Shown: positions 20,437 through 30,689 of the stretch, piece after piece
Layout of the letters: each line of letters opens with the position of its first letter
How positions within the stretch are numbered: position 1 is the stretch's first letter
DNA from: Pseudarthrobacter sp. NS4
Lineage (GTDB): Bacteria; Actinomycetota; Actinomycetes; Actinomycetales; Micrococcaceae
Assembly: GCF_024758005.1 (NCBI RefSeq)
Contig: NZ_CP103288.1
Location: 2,604,001 to 2,668,000 of the forward strand
DNA length: 64,000 nt
Reading direction: 5' to 3'
Made by a program: the position numbers and the translations under genes
Notes under the pieces: model-generated
What the model saw: only the letters and a program-made list of their open reading frames with translations
Told to the model about the DNA's origin: nothing
The model's database searches: none

Positions 20437-20481
20437 AAACACAGAGATCCCCCGGTTCCTGGCCGGGGGATTTCTGTGTTT
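20437..20481 (+). terminator. Terminator of tRNA-Leu
   Basis: 19-base arms AAACACAGAGATCCCCCGG and CCGGGGGATTTCTGTGTTT (one mismatch) with a 7-base loop, starting 5 bases past the tRNA. Confidence 0.88.
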
Positions 20482-20573
20482 AAAAGGGATTGTCCATGCC
20501 CACGTGGCGAGCGGGTAACGGCCCCGGAAAGCCGCCGGTTTCGTACGCCGCCGAAAAACTCCTTGGAATCCAC

Positions 20574-20600
20574 CCATCCGGACACGTGGACCGGCCGAAT
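20574..20600 (+). promoter_or_regulatory. SigK-like ECF promoter of the fasciclin gene
   Basis: CCATCC (20574-20579) and CCGAAT (20595-20600) separated by 15 bases. From memory these are the -35 and -10 hexamers reported for SigK at the mycobacterial mpt70/mpt83 genes, which encode the same protein family as the gene downstream. The spacing is slightly short. The expected start is near 20607, leaving a leader of about 100 bases. Confidence 0.55.
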
Positions 20601-20706
20601 ACCCATTGAGACACCAGCCAAGGCAGGTGGCCACCAGCCAGACAAGAAATACGCCGTGAACATCAGTCCCCGGCGGGCACAACGCCACAATCCAAGGAGA
20701 ACTGAA

Positions 20707-21375
20707 ATGCAGACCATCAAGCGCACAACCTTCACCGTCGCAGGCGTTGCAGCCGCAGCTCTGCTGAGCCTGACCGCATGTGGCGGATCCGCCAGCACGT
20801 CGGGGACCTCTGCGCCGGCTGAATCCCCTTCCGCCTCCACCATGGCCCCGTCGGCCAGTCCCTCCGCGGCAGCCATGGACCCGGCGGCCAACCTGGTCGG
20901 CCCCGGCTGCGCCGCCTACGCAGAGCAGGTCCCTACGGGTGCCGGTTCCGTTGAGGGCATGGCCCTCGACCCGGTGGCCGTTGCGGCCTCCAACAACCCG
21001 ATCCTGACCACCCTCACCGCCGCGGTTTCGGGAAAGCTGAACCCCAAGGTTGACCTGGTGGACACGCTCAACGGCGGCGAGTTCACCGTCTTCGCCCCGG
21101 TGGATGATGCCTTCGCCAAGATCGACGCCGCAACCATCGAAACGCTGAAGACCGATGATGCCCTGCTCAGCAAGATCCTGACCTACCACGTTGTTCCGGG
21201 CCAGATCACCCCTGACAAGATCGCCGGCACGCACGCAACCGTCCAGGGTGGCTCGGTGACAGTAACGGGCAGCGGCGACGAACTCAAGGTTGACGACGCC
21301 AGCGTCATCTGCGGCGGCGTGCAGACCAAGAACGCCACGGTCTACCTGATCGACTCGGTGCTGATGCCCAAGTAA
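20707..21375 (+). CDS. Fasciclin-domain lipoprotein (MPT70/MPT83-like)
   Basis: 222 residues. An N-terminal signal peptide ends in the lipobox LTAC (C25), followed by a Ser/Pro/Ala linker (26-60) and one fasciclin (FAS1) domain (about 90-220) with the H1 motif [14 protein letters not shown] and H2-like [13 protein letters not shown]1 domains mediate surface adhesion or protein interaction; this is an exported, lipid-anchored protein. The ATG has AAGGAG eight bases upstream. The sequence before the gene carries a SigK-like promoter. It is closest in layout to mycobacterial MPT83 (lipoprotein) rather than secreted MPT70. Confidence 0.92.
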   Translation: MQTIKRTTFTVAGVAAAALLSLTACGGSASTSGTSAPAESPSASTMAPSASPSAAAMDPAANLVGPGCAAYAEQVPTGAGSVEGMALDPVAVAASNNPILTTLTAAVSGKLNPKVDLVDTLNGGEFTVFAPVDDAFAKIDAATIETLKTDDALLSKILTYHVVPGQITPDKIAGTHATVQGGSVTVTGSGDELKVDDASVICGGVQTKNATVYLIDSVLMPK

Positions 21376-21403
21376 GCCAGGGAACCCCGAAATTCCGGAC
21401 AAA

Positions 21404-21443
21404 TACTGAAGCCGGGCCCGCGCAAGCGTGCCGGGCTTCAGTA
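21404..21443 (+). terminator. Terminator of the fasciclin gene
   Basis: Imperfect hairpin: TACTGAAGCCGGGC pairs with GCCGGGCTTCAGTA with one bulge, beginning 29 bases after the stop. Confidence 0.65.
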
Positions 21444-21546
21444 CTGTCCACCGGGAACCGCCTCCCGGGGACGCCGGCGCTAGTCAACTAGACTGGGTCC
21501 CGGCCCGCATGCGGCGGAGCCGGCAGAACCCAGAGGTGATCAACGA

Positions 21547-23217
21547 GTGCCCAGCAGTACATCGCGGCGGGCGGTCCTTAAGACCGGCGCCGTCCTCCTG
21601 GCGTTGGGGGCGACCTCGTGCACAGCCGCACCGTCCCCCTCGCCGTCGTCGGATTCGCCCAGCGCCACCATCCCTGCCGAGCCAACAGCCACCTTCAACT
21701 TCGGCACCGCAGCCCAGCCACTGGGGCTGGATCCAGCCCTCTCGAATGACGTGGAGTCCCAGCGCATCACCCGCCAGATCCTCGAAGGACTGGTGGGCGT
21801 GGACCAGACCACAGGCAAACCCACGCCACTGCTGGCCACGGAATGGACCGAGTCCAACGAGGGCCGCTCCTACACCTTCAAACTCCGCACCGGCGTCATG
21901 TTCCATGACGGCACGCCGTTCAACGCCGAGGCCGTCTGCGCCAACTTCAACCGTTGGTTCGCCTTCTCTCCGGACCTGCGCCGGCAAGCACCCGGCATCT
22001 CCTTTAAGGGAGTCTTCAAGGCCCACTCGGACGAACCCGGGCTGTCCATCTTCAAGAGCTGTACCGCCCTCGCTGAAGACACCGTGCGCATCGACCTCAC
22101 CCAACGGTTCACTGCGTTCCTCCAGGCGCTGACCCTGCCCGCCTTCGCCATGGCTTCTCCTGCGGCCTTGGCGTCCGGCACCGCGGACGTCCTCGACCAA
22201 AACAGGGGCGGTCCCCCGGTCTCCGCCTTCGCCACAAACCCTGTAGGCACTGGCCCCTTCAGCTTCAAGTCATGGGATGAACAGAGCGTTACCCTGGTCA
22301 GCAACAACGCCTATTGGGGTGACCGGGGCCAGATAGCGACCATCAACTTCCTGGCCTACAACCATCCGCAGACCCGTCTCCAGGCCCTGCTCGACGGCAA
22401 AATCGACGGCTATGACGCCGTGACGGTGGGCAATTTTGATCAATTGGTCAAACGCGGCAAGCAGATCGTCCAGCGCGACCCGTTCTCGGTGATGTACGTG
22501 GGCATTAACCAGGACATCCCGGTGCTGCAGAACCTGAAGGTCCGGCAGGCGATCGAAATGGCGATCGATAAGGAAACCCTGATCCGCAGATTCTTCATCG
22601 ACAACACCGCCAAGGCCACCCAGTTTGTCCCTCCGAAAATCAGCGGCTTCAACAACGACGCCCCGGAACTGGGCCATGATCCTGTAAAGGCCAAGGAGTA
22701 CCTCAAGGAAGGCGCATACGCGGGCGAGGAACTGAAGTTCTACTACCCGCTGAACGTCACGCGGCCCTACCTGCCAACTCCTGAGAAGGTCTATGCCGAG
22801 ATCAGCCGGCAGCTCACAGCCGTCGGGCTCAACATCCGGCCTGTCCCGGTGGATTGGTCGGATGGCTACCTCCAGAAGGTCCAGTCCCCCGGTGACCACG
22901 CACTGCACCTCCTCGGCTGGAACGGTTCGTACTCCGACGCCGACAACTTCGTGGGCCCCCTCTTCGGTGAAAAGAACGGCGAGTTCGGCTACCAGGACCC
23001 GCAGGTCTTTTCGAAGATCAACCGTGCCCGCGGCCTGCCCGAGGGCCAGGAACGCGACGAGCAGTACCACACCATCAATGCCCAGATTGCGGCCACTGTT
23101 CCTGCGGTTCCCATCGCCTTTCCCATCTCGGCGCTGGCCCTGTCCGACCGCGTCGTGAACTATCCCGCATCACCGGTCTTAAATGAAGTTTTCACGAAGG
23201 TGCAATTAAAGCCTTGA
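21547..23217 (+). CDS. Peptide ABC transporter substrate-binding lipoprotein (family 5), orphan
   Basis: 556-residue SBP_bac_5 protein binding peptides or similar ligands outside the membrane. The N-terminus has paired arginines (SRRAVLK, 7-8) and a lipobox GATSC (C25), so it may be a Tat-exported lipoprotein. The family signature around residue 60-110 ([32 protein letters not shown]) and the C-terminal lobe (YSDADNF) are complete. The start GTG (21547) is preceded by AGAGGTGAT. No permease or ATPase genes adjoin it, so it must work with a transporter encoded elsewhere. A possible alternative is binding of nickel or opines, which cannot be excluded. Confidence 0.9.
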   Translation: MPSSTSRRAVLKTGAVLLALGATSCTAAPSPSPSSDSPSATIPAEPTATFNFGTAAQPLGLDPALSNDVESQRITRQILEGLVGVDQTTGKPTPLLATEWTESNEGRSYTFKLRTGVMFHDGTPFNAEAVCANFNRWFAFSPDLRRQAPGISFKGVFKAHSDEPGLSIFKSCTALAEDTVRIDLTQRFTAFLQALTLPAFAMASPAALASGTADVLDQNRGGPPVSAFATNPVGTGPFSFKSWDEQSVTLVSNNAYWGDRGQIATINFLAYNHPQTRLQALLDGKIDGYDAVTVGNFDQLVKRGKQIVQRDPFSVMYVGINQDIPVLQNLKVRQAIEMAIDKETLIRRFFIDNTAKATQFVPPKISGFNNDAPELGHDPVKAKEYLKEGAYAGEELKFYYPLNVTRPYLPTPEKVYAEISRQLTAVGLNIRPVPVDWSDGYLQKVQSPGDHALHLLGWNGSYSDADNFVGPLFGEKNGEFGYQDPQVFSKINRARGLPEGQERDEQYHTINAQIAATVPAVPIAFPISALALSDRVVNYPASPVLNEVFTKVQLKP

Positions 23218-23296
23218 CGGACCCGTCCAATTTCAGTATGTCGGCTGCCCGGGGATATTCTGTGACAGCCAGAGCCGCTGCAATCGGAGACTGATC

Positions 23297-24799
23297 GTGA
23301 CCTTCATTTCCAAGACCCCACATGCCGACGTCGTCCTGATTGGCGGCGGCATCATGAGCGCCACGCTGGGGGCATTTCTCAAGCAGCTGGAGCCGAACTG
23401 GACCATCTCCCTGTTCGAGCGGCTGGACCAGCCCGGACTGGAGAGCTCCGGCCCGTGGAACAACGCCGGAACCGGCCACGCTGCCCTCTGTGAACTCAAC
23501 TACTCCCCTGCAGCCAAAGACGGCTCAGTGGACCCCTCCAAAGCACTGCTCATCAACGAACAGTTCCAACTCTCCCGCCAGTTCTGGTCCCACCTGGTGG
23601 ACCGGAACCTGATCGGTTCTCCCAAGCGCTTCATCAACACCGTGCCGCACATGAGCTTCGTGATCGGCGAGGACCACACCAGGTTCCTGAAGACCCGGCA
23701 TGAGGCGCTGAAGCCCCACACCCTGTTCCGCAGCATGGAATACTCCGAGGACCGCGGCCAGATCGGCAAGTGGGCACCGCTCATCGTCAAGGGCCGCGAC
23801 CCGAAACAGCGCATTGCCGCCACCCGCGCCGCCGAGGGCACCGACGTCGACTTCGGGGCACTCACCCGTGAACTGACCACGTACCTGGGGAACAACGGCG
23901 TCGAAATCAACTACGGCCATGACGTCACGGGAATTTCCCGGGCTTCCGACGGCGGCTGGAACCTCTCCCTGAAGTACCCGAAGTCCGGAGAACACGGCAA
24001 GATCCACGCCAAGTTCGTCTTCGTCGGCGCCGGCGGTGGGGCCCTGCACCTGCTCCAGGCCTCCGGCATCCCCGAGAGCAAGGGTTACGGCGGCTTCCCC
24101 GTTTCCGGCCAGTTCTTCCGCTGCACTGACGAAACCATCGCCGCCCAGCACAGCGCCAAAGTCTATGGCCAGGCGTCCGTGGGTGCCCCGCCCATGTCCG
24201 TGCCGCACCTTGATACGCGGTATGTCAACGGCAAGCGTTCGCTGTTGTTCGGCCCCTACGCCGGATTCTCCACCAATTTCCTGAAGAACGGCTCCTACCT
24301 GGACCTCCCGCTGTCCATCCGCCCGGGCAACATCATCCCGATGCTGGCAGTGGCCAAGGACAACATGGACCTCACCGCTTACCTGATCAAGGAAGTGGCC
24401 AAGCGCCACGGGGACAAGGTCGAGGCGCTGCGTGAGTACTACCCGGAGGCAAAGGACGGCGACTGGGAACTGATCACCGCCGGCCAGCGTGTACAGATCA
24501 TCAAGAAAGACCCACACAAGGGCGGCATCCTCCAGTTTGGAACTGAAGTGATCGCCGGCCGTGACGGCTCCATCGGTGCGCTCCTTGGCGCCTCCCCTGG
24601 AGCTTCAACCGCTGTCCCCATCATGATCGAACTGCTGCAGAAGACGTTCCCGAAGAACTTCAAGGGCTGGCAGTCAAAGCTCAAGGACATGATGCCCGGC
24701 TACGGGGTGAAGCTGGATGAGAATCCGGACCTCGCCATCGAGCTCGAGCAGGCTACGGCCAAGTCCCTCCAGCTGGAGAGCGTTTCCGCCAGCCGCTGA
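23297..24799 (+). CDS. mqo: Malate:quinone oxidoreductase
   Basis: Membrane-associated FAD enzyme of the TCA cycle that oxidises malate to oxaloacetate and reduces the quinone pool. 500 residues, normal length. The FAD dinucleotide fold [18 protein letters not shown] is at 11-28, followed by the mqo-specific [18 protein letters not shown] and the C-terminal [23 protein letters not shown]. Start is GTG (23297) with GGAGA nine bases upstream. It stands alone between an orphan binding protein and an RND exporter. Confidence 0.96.
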   Translation: MTFISKTPHADVVLIGGGIMSATLGAFLKQLEPNWTISLFERLDQPGLESSGPWNNAGTGHAALCELNYSPAAKDGSVDPSKALLINEQFQLSRQFWSHLVDRNLIGSPKRFINTVPHMSFVIGEDHTRFLKTRHEALKPHTLFRSMEYSEDRGQIGKWAPLIVKGRDPKQRIAATRAAEGTDVDFGALTRELTTYLGNNGVEINYGHDVTGISRASDGGWNLSLKYPKSGEHGKIHAKFVFVGAGGGALHLLQASGIPESKGYGGFPVSGQFFRCTDETIAAQHSAKVYGQASVGAPPMSVPHLDTRYVNGKRSLLFGPYAGFSTNFLKNGSYLDLPLSIRPGNIIPMLAVAKDNMDLTAYLIKEVAKRHGDKVEALREYYPEAKDGDWELITAGQRVQIIKKDPHKGGILQFGTEVIAGRDGSIGALLGASPGASTAVPIMIELLQKTFPKNFKGWQSKLKDMMPGYGVKLDENPDLAIELEQATAKSLQLESVSASR

Positions 24800-24868
24800 C
24801 CCTGCGGGGGCCGGCGGCCGGCACCAGCGGGTCCGCACCAGTTCCTCAACCGCACAGGAGACCGCGCG

Positions 24869-27800
24869 ATGTTCCGGCTGGCAAACCTTTCACTGGCAAA
24901 CCGGGCGCTGATCGCACTGATCACTGTTTTCGCTTCCGTTTTCGGTGTGATCACCATGTCGTCGCTGAAGCAGGAACTCATTCCCTCGATTGAGTTCCCG
25001 CGGATCACGGTGCTGACTGCCATGCCGGGCGCCTCTCCGGAGGTAGTGGACAAGCAGGTCAGCGGGCCGCTTGAGACAGCGCTGAATGGCGTGGAGGGGC
25101 TGGAATCCACCTCCTCCACGTCCCGCAACGGCGTCTCCCAGATCACCATGGTGTTCACGTACGGGTCGAACCTTGACCGTGCGCGGAACCAGATTGACCG
25201 GGCCATCTCCAACGCCAAGAGGTCCCTGCCGGAGGACGTGCAGCCGCAGGCCATCGCCGGCAGCATCAGCGACTTTCCCATCGTGTTCCTTGCCGTGTCA
25301 TCGGACAAGACGCTCAGCGAGTTGAACGCGGACCTCCAGCGGCTGAGTGTGCCCCGGCTGCAGAAGATCGACGGCGTCCGGGGCGCCGATGTCACCGGCG
25401 GCGCCTCCCAGCACATCGAGATCCTCCCCCGGAGCGACGCCATGGCTGCGGCAGGTGCCAGTGTCACGTCCATCCGTGATGCGCTGGCGAACAACGGCGC
25501 GCTGGTGCCGGCCGGAACGCTGGAGGAACAGGGCAGGACGCTCTCCCTGCAGATCGGCAGCCCGGTGGATTCGCTCGACGCCATCAAGGCCCTCCCGCTG
25601 TCCGGAGCGAAGAATGCTGCCACCATCGGCTCGGTGGCAGACGTGTCCCTTCAGGATGACGAGCGCACCTCCATCACCCGCACCAACGGCACCGAAACCC
25701 TTGCCGTGTCCGTCACCAAGAAACCCGAGGGCGACACGGTGGGCATTTCGCACGCGGTGCGGGACACCCTGGATGAACTGGAGGCCGAACTCGGCTCGAA
25801 CGCGAAGTTCACCCCTGTGTTTGACCAGGCACCCTTCATCGAAAAGTCCATCAAGGACCTCACCGTCGAAGGGCTTCTGGGACTGGGCTTTGCCGTCGCC
25901 GTCATCCTGGTCTTCCTGATGTCCGCCCGCTCCACCCTGGTGACCGCGGTGTCCATCCCGCTGTCCCTCCTGATTACCTTCATCGGACTTTCCGCCACCG
26001 GCTACTCGCTCAACATCCTGACCCTGGGCGCACTCACCATTGCCATTGGCCGCGTGGTGGACGACTCGATCGTCGTCATCGAAAACATCAAGCGCCACTT
26101 GACCTACGGGGAGGACAAGGTCACCGCCATCCTCACCGCAATCCGGGAAGTCGCCGGGGCCATCACCGCGTCCACCCTGACAACTGTTGCGGTGTTCCTC
26201 CCCATCGCCTTCGTGGGTGAGCTGGCCGGTGAACTGTTCCGGCCGTTCGCCCTGACTGTCACCATTGCCCTGCTGGCCTCCCTGCTGGTCTCGCTGACCA
26301 TCGTTCCTGTCCTCGCCTACTGGTTCCTTCGAAACCCCGGTGCCACCGCCGAACGTCTCCAGGCGGATTCCGCCGCGGCCCGGGCCTTCGCCGCCGAAGC
26401 ACGTGCCAAGGCACAGGAAGCCGAACAGCGCAGCAGGCTGCAGCGGGGTTACCTGCCCATTCTTAACAAGACACAGAAACACCCCGTCATTACCCTGGTG
26501 GCCGCAGTCCTGGTACTCGGCGCCACCGCTGCCATGACTCCACTGCTGGCCACCAACCTCCTGGGCAACTCCGGCCAGAACAGCCTGACGGTCCGCCAGG
26601 TGCTCCCGGCCGGAACCAGCCTGGCGGACACGAGCGCCGCGGCCATCCGCCTCGAAGAGGTGCTCCGCGGGATCGACGGCGTCAAGGACGTCCAGGTGAC
26701 GTCCGGCAACGCGCAGGCCGGCTTCGCCGCCCTCACTTCCACCGGCTCGTCCAATTCGACGTTCACCGTGGTGACGGATGAAAAGGCTGACCAGGAGCAG
26801 CTGCAGGACACGGTTCGCTCAGAACTGGCCAGTGTGCCTGGTTCCGGCAAGGTCACCGTGGGTACCCAGCAGGGCGGCTTTGGTACGTCCTCCACCGTGG
26901 ACATCACCCTCAAGGCCGCCACCACGGCCGACCTCCAGTCAGCCAGCGACACAATGGTCTCCGCCATGACCGGCGTACCAGGCACCAGTGAGGTGGAAAC
27001 CAACCTCGCCGCCACCCAGCCGGTGGTGCAGGTCAGGGTGGACAGGGCCAAGGCCGTCGCCGCCGGCCTCAACGAAGAACAGGTGGCCGGAGTCCTCGCC
27101 GCCACCATCAGCCCCATCCCGGCGGGGGAAGTACGGATTGACGCCGACGACTTCCCCGTCCGGATTGGCCAGGGCACCAGGTTCACCAGCATCGAGGCAG
27201 TCCGCAGCATTCCGCTGCCTGCAGGTGGTGTCCCTGTCACCCTGGGCAGCATCGCCTCCGTGGAGCAGGTGGACGTGCCTGTCTCGATTACCGCCAGCAA
27301 TGGCCAGCGCACCGCCCGGGTGTCCGTCACGCCGTCGGGCTCCAACCTGGGAGCTGTCAGCGCAGAAGTCCAGAGGCGACTGGCCGAAGTGCAGCTCCCG
27401 CCAAGGGTCACAGCCGAAATCGGCGGCGCGACAACCCAGCAGGCAGAATCCTTCCGGCAGCTTGGCCTGGCCCTGCTGGCGGCCATCGCCATTGTGTACG
27501 TGATCATGGTGGCCACCTTCAAATCCCTCATCCAGCCGCTGATCCTGCTGGTCTCCGTACCGTTCGCTGCCACAGGAGCCGTGGCGCTGCTGCTTGTGAC
27601 TGGCGTCCCCCTGGGCCTGCCGTCCCTGATTGGCATGCTGATGCTCGTGGGCATTGTTGTGACCAACGCGATTGTGCTCATCGACCTCGTTAACCAGTAC
27701 CGGCAGCCGCGGGACGGGCGGCCGGGCATGAACGTAGCTGATGCCATCACCCACGGAGCACGGCAGCGCCTGCGGCCCATCCTGATGACCGCCCTGGCAA

Positions 27801-28099
27801 CCGTTTTTGCCCTCACGCCCATGGCCATGGGTCTCACCGGCGGGGGCGGCTTCATCTCGCAGCCGCTGGCGGTGGTGGTCATCGGCGGGCTCATTTCGTC
27901 CACCGCCCTGACGTTGGTCCTGGTCCCCGTCCTGTACCGGCTCGTGGAGGGCCGGCGCGAGAAGAAGGCGCTGCTCCGGGAGCTTCAGGAGCGTCCCGAG
28001 TTCGCGCCGGCCACCGATATGGATGAGGAATTCCAGGACTGGACCACCGGCATGGTCCCAAAGGTCAGCGGACGCCGGGCTGCTCCCGACGCCGAATAG
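24869..28099 (+). CDS. RND superfamily efflux permease (SwrC/AcrB-like)
   Basis: 1076 residues with the duplicated RND layout: TM1 (about 12-30), a first periplasmic-type loop to about 335, six helices to about 490, a short cytoplasmic linker rich in Ala/Glu/Arg, TM7, a second loop, and six C-terminal helices. The proton-relay aspartates are in TM4 (IGRVVDDSIVVIENIKRH). This HAE-1-type sequence, rather than MmpL, is the class found in Gram-positive SwrC/YerP exporters of surfactants and lipophilic drugs. CACAGGAGA lies upstream of the ATG. No membrane-fusion or regulator gene adjoins it. Substrate unknown. Confidence 0.92.
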   Translation: MFRLANLSLANRALIALITVFASVFGVITMSSLKQELIPSIEFPRITVLTAMPGASPEVVDKQVSGPLETALNGVEGLESTSSTSRNGVSQITMVFTYGSNLDRARNQIDRAISNAKRSLPEDVQPQAIAGSISDFPIVFLAVSSDKTLSELNADLQRLSVPRLQKIDGVRGADVTGGASQHIEILPRSDAMAAAGASVTSIRDALANNGALVPAGTLEEQGRTLSLQIGSPVDSLDAIKALPLSGAKNAATIGSVADVSLQDDERTSITRTNGTETLAVSVTKKPEGDTVGISHAVRDTLDELEAELGSNAKFTPVFDQAPFIEKSIKDLTVEGLLGLGFAVAVILVFLMSARSTLVTAVSIPLSLLITFIGLSATGYSLNILTLGALTIAIGRVVDDSIVVIENIKRHLTYGEDKVTAILTAIREVAGAITASTLTTVAVFLPIAFVGELAGELFRPFALTVTIALLASLLVSLTIVPVLAYWFLRNPGATAERLQADSAAARAFAAEARAKAQEAEQRSRLQRGYLPILNKTQKHPVITLVAAVLVLGATAAMTPLLATNLLGNSGQNSLTVRQVLPAGTSLADTSAAAIRLEEVLRGIDGVKDVQVTSGNAQAGFAALTSTGSSNSTFTVVTDEKADQEQLQDTVRSELASVPGSGKVTVGTQQGGFGTSSTVDITLKAATTADLQSASDTMVSAMTGVPGTSEVETNLAATQPVVQVRVDRAKAVAAGLNEEQVAGVLAATISPIPAGEVRIDADDFPVRIGQGTRFTSIEAVRSIPLPAGGVPVTLGSIASVEQVDVPVSITASNGQRTARVSVTPSGSNLGAVSAEVQRRLAEVQLPPRVTAEIGGATTQQAESFRQLGLALLAAIAIVYVIMVATFKSLIQPLILLVSVPFAATGAVALLLVTGVPLGLPSLIGMLMLVGIVVTNAIVLIDLVNQYRQPRDGRPGMNVADAITHGARQRLRPILMTALATVFALTPMAMGLTGGGGFISQPLAVVVIGGLISSTALTLVLVPVLYRLVEGRREKKALLRELQERPEFAPATDMDEEFQDWTTGMVPKVSGRRAAPDAE

Positions 28100-28143
28100 G
28101 AAACTGGGGAATATTTCCGTACTGGGTGCGTTTTAGCCCACGA

Positions 28144-28161
28144 TAGATGCACATGCATCTA
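28144..28161. promoter_or_regulatory. Perfect palindromic operator before the LLM/MarR operon
   Basis: TAGATGCA-CA-TGCATCTA, an 8-2-8 perfect palindrome, overlaps the expected -35 position of a TAGACT -10 box at 28170-28175. Its size suits a MarR dimer, so it is the probable autoregulatory site of the MarR protein encoded second in the operon. Confidence 0.75.
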
Positions 28162-28214
28162 GATTGGTTTAGACTGGAACCAAGCCAGCAACTCCAGGAA
28201 ACGGAAGGCACACC

Positions 28215-29324
28215 ATGCAGATCGGTGTTTTCAGCGTCAGCGACATCACCACGGACCCCACCACAGGCCGGACCCCCACCGAGAATGAACGCATCAAGGC
28301 TTCAATTGCCATCGCCAAAAAGGTCGAAGAGATCGGCATGGACGTCTACGCCCTGGGTGAGCACCACAACCGGCCCTTCTTCTCATCCTCCCCCACCACC
28401 ACCCTCGCCTACATTGCAGCGCAGACCGAACGGATCACGCTGTCGACGGCCACCACGCTGATCACCACAAATGACCCGGTGAAAATCGCCGAGGACTACG
28501 CGATGCTCCAGCACCTTGCCGACGGACGGGTGGACCTGGTGCTGGGCCGCGGCAACACCGCGCCGGTCTACCCGTGGTTCGGAAAGAACATCCAGGACGG
28601 GGTGGAGCTGGCCATCGAAAATTACAGCCTGCTGCGCCGGCTCTGGGACGAGGACACCGTGAACTGGTCCGGGAAGTTCCGCACCCCGCTGCAGAACTTC
28701 ACCTCCACGCCGCGCCCGCTCGACGGCGTCGCCCCCTTCGTCTGGCATGGTTCCATCCGCACCCCGCAGATCGCGGAAGTGGCCGCCTACTACGGCGACG
28801 GCTTCTTCGCGAACAACATCTTCTGGCCCAAGGAGCACTACCAGCAGCTGATCGGCCTCTACCGCGAACGCTACGAGCACTACGGTCACGGCAAGGCGGA
28901 CCAGGCGATCGTCGGCCTGGGCGGCCAGTTCTTCATGCGGAAGAACTCGCAGGATGCGGTCAAGGAGTTCCGTCCCTACTTCGACAACGCTCCGGTCTAC
29001 GGCCACGGTCCGTCGCTGGAAGACTTCACCTCGCAGACGCCGCTGACGGTGGGCAGCCCCCAGGAGGTCATCGAAAAGACCCTCACGTTCCGTGAGTACT
29101 TCGGCGACTACCAGCGGCAGCTGTTCCTGATCGACCACGCCGGCCTTCCGCTGAAGACCGTGCTGGAACAGCTGGACCTGTTCGGCGAGGAAGTCCTCCC
29201 CGTCCTGCGCAAGGAGTACGCTGCCCGCAAGCCGGCACACGTCCCCGACCCGCCGACGCACGCAGCCCGGGTGGCCACACTGCTGGCCTCGCAGGACGCC
29301 GAGAAGACCTCCGCGGAGGCATGA
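28215..29324 (+). CDS. LLM-class flavin-dependent oxidoreductase
   Basis: 369-residue luciferase-like monooxygenase-fold protein using FMN or F420. The N-terminus (MQIGVFSVSDITTDP), the ALGEHHNRPF segment (about 46-55), the STATTLITTNDPVKIAEDYAM stretch and LVLGRGNT are typical of the alkanal-monooxygenase-like group. A GGAAGG ribosome binding site precedes the ATG. Its stop overlaps the start of a MarR gene, and a perfect palindrome covers the promoter, so it is very probably repressed by that regulator and induced by its substrate or a related aromatic or electrophile. The reaction is unknown. Confidence 0.9.
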   Translation: MQIGVFSVSDITTDPTTGRTPTENERIKASIAIAKKVEEIGMDVYALGEHHNRPFFSSSPTTTLAYIAAQTERITLSTATTLITTNDPVKIAEDYAMLQHLADGRVDLVLGRGNTAPVYPWFGKNIQDGVELAIENYSLLRRLWDEDTVNWSGKFRTPLQNFTSTPRPLDGVAPFVWHGSIRTPQIAEVAAYYGDGFFANNIFWPKEHYQQLIGLYRERYEHYGHGKADQAIVGLGGQFFMRKNSQDAVKEFRPYFDNAPVYGHGPSLEDFTSQTPLTVGSPQEVIEKTLTFREYFGDYQRQLFLIDHAGLPLKTVLEQLDLFGEEVLPVLRKEYAARKPAHVPDPPTHAARVATLLASQDAEKTSAEA

Positions 29325-29794
29325 TGGCTGCCGGAGGATCGGAATCGCCCGTCCGCCTCGCCGCGGAGACCTGGGAGTCGCTGTTCCGGGCGCAGGTGGC
29401 CGTCATGCGCAAGCTGCAGTCGGGCCCGGCCTTCCGGAAGCTCGCGGTGAATGAGTATGACGTCCTGTTCACGCTCTCCCGCTGCCCGTCCGGTTGGCTC
29501 CGGCTCAACGAACTCAACGACAATGTCCTCTTGAGCCAGTCAAGCCTGAGCCGGCTGGTGGAGCGGCTGGAGAAGCGCGGACTGGTAGCCAGGATGCCGG
29601 CCCCGGACGACGGCCGCGGCGTTTTGCTCAAACTGACCGACGAGGGACGGGAACTCCAAAAGGAGATTGGCCGCGAGCACGTCAGGGACATCTCCGCGCT
29701 GGTGGGCCCGGCGCTGACCCCGGCCGAGCAGAAGGAACTCCGGCGGCTGACCGACAAGCTCCGGAGCTCCCTCGGCCCGCGCCCGCCCCGCTAG
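29321..29794 (+). CDS. MarR family regulator of the LLM operon
   Basis: 157 residues. The winged helix lies in LRLNELNDNVLLSQSSLSRLVERLEKRGLVAR (spans about 63-93), with the wing MPAPDDGRGVLLKLTDEG. The ATG at 29321 overlaps the oxidoreductase stop as ATGA, fixing the start and showing coupling (a second ATG is one codon on). Being the second gene behind a palindromic operator, it most likely controls its own operon. Ligand unknown. Confidence 0.9.
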   Translation: MMAAGGSESPVRLAAETWESLFRAQVAVMRKLQSGPAFRKLAVNEYDVLFTLSRCPSGWLRLNELNDNVLLSQSSLSRLVERLEKRGLVARMPAPDDGRGVLLKLTDEGRELQKEIGREHVRDISALVGPALTPAEQKELRRLTDKLRSSLGPRPPR

Positions 29795-29809
29795 CGGGGT
29801 TCCAGCACG

Positions 29810-30616
29810 TTAGCCCAGCTGCATCGGCCGGGCAGCATCTTCGCCGGGCAAGTCGCCGTTCACCACGGCGGTGACCCGGAGCTGGTGCAGGACCAGGCTT
29901 CCGCCCACGGTGGAGAGGAAGGCGGTATCGGAGGAGTCCCTGCCGGCCGTAATGCGCAGCATCGACTCCCGCGGGGCGAGCCCGGTGGGGTCGATGACAT
30001 GCCAGGCTCCGTCCACATAGGCCTCGACCACGGCATGGAAGTCCATGGGACTCAGGCCGGGAGCATAAACAGCCGCCAGGCGCGCCGGGATGTCCTTGGA
30101 ACGGAGCAGGGCGATGGCCAGGTGGGCGAAGTCCCGGCACACGCCGCGCCGGCTAAGGAGGGTCTCCACGGCGCCGTCAGTACCCCTGGATGATCCGCTG
30201 AGGTAGCGCAGTTCCCCGTGCACCCAGTTCCTTACCGCCTGCAGCAGGTCGCTGCCGTGGACCTGGTCGAATTCTGCGTAGGCGGTGGGCAGCAACCGGT
30301 CCGATTCGGCGTACCTGCTGGGGCGCACGTACCGGATGCGGTCGGCCAGGGCGGCCTCCTCCGGCTCTGCCCTGCCGGCTACGGTGGCGGAGTATTCCAC
30401 GGTCACCTCGGCGGGCTCGGTGAACTCCATGTAGTGGAGCCGGCCTCCGTGGTGGTCCGGGACTTCGGTCAGCGGGACCTGTTCTCCGCCCGCCACCACG
30501 GACAGCGACTCTTCGAACGATGAGTAGCCGCTGTCCCTGGCTACGGCAATGGCCATGGCCACCTTGGTATTGGCTATGGTTCGAAAGGCCAGGCGTGCGG
30601 AAACAGAGCGTTCCAT
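29810..30616 (-). CDS. Transglutaminase-like domain protein
   Basis: 268 residues. An N-terminal beta-rich domain (about 1-85, bacterial transglutaminase N-like) precedes a papain-fold transglutaminase core with the triad C160 (SRRGVCRDFAH), H194 (MDFHAVVEAY) and D209 (HVIDPTG). There is no signal peptide, so it is cytoplasmic. Such proteins are usually proteases or amidases rather than crosslinkers; substrate unknown. GGAGATTC lies before the ATG. It converges with the MarR gene (15 bases between ends). Confidence 0.88.
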   Translation of the reverse strand: MERSVSARLAFRTIANTKVAMAIAVARDSGYSSFEESLSVVAGGEQVPLTEVPDHHGGRLHYMEFTEPAEVTVEYSATVAGRAEPEEAALADRIRYVRPSRYAESDRLLPTAYAEFDQVHGSDLLQAVRNWVHGELRYLSGSSRGTDGAVETLLSRRGVCRDFAHLAIALLRSKDIPARLAAVYAPGLSPMDFHAVVEAYVDGAWHVIDPTGLAPRESMLRITAGRDSSDTAFLSTVGGSLVLHQLRVTAVVNGDLPGEDAARPMQLG

Positions 30617-30689
30617 GAATCTCCGTGGGTATCGGCGTCGGAAGGAAAGCCGCCGTCAGTCCCGGCTCCTGTGGGGGCCGGCGACGCGA

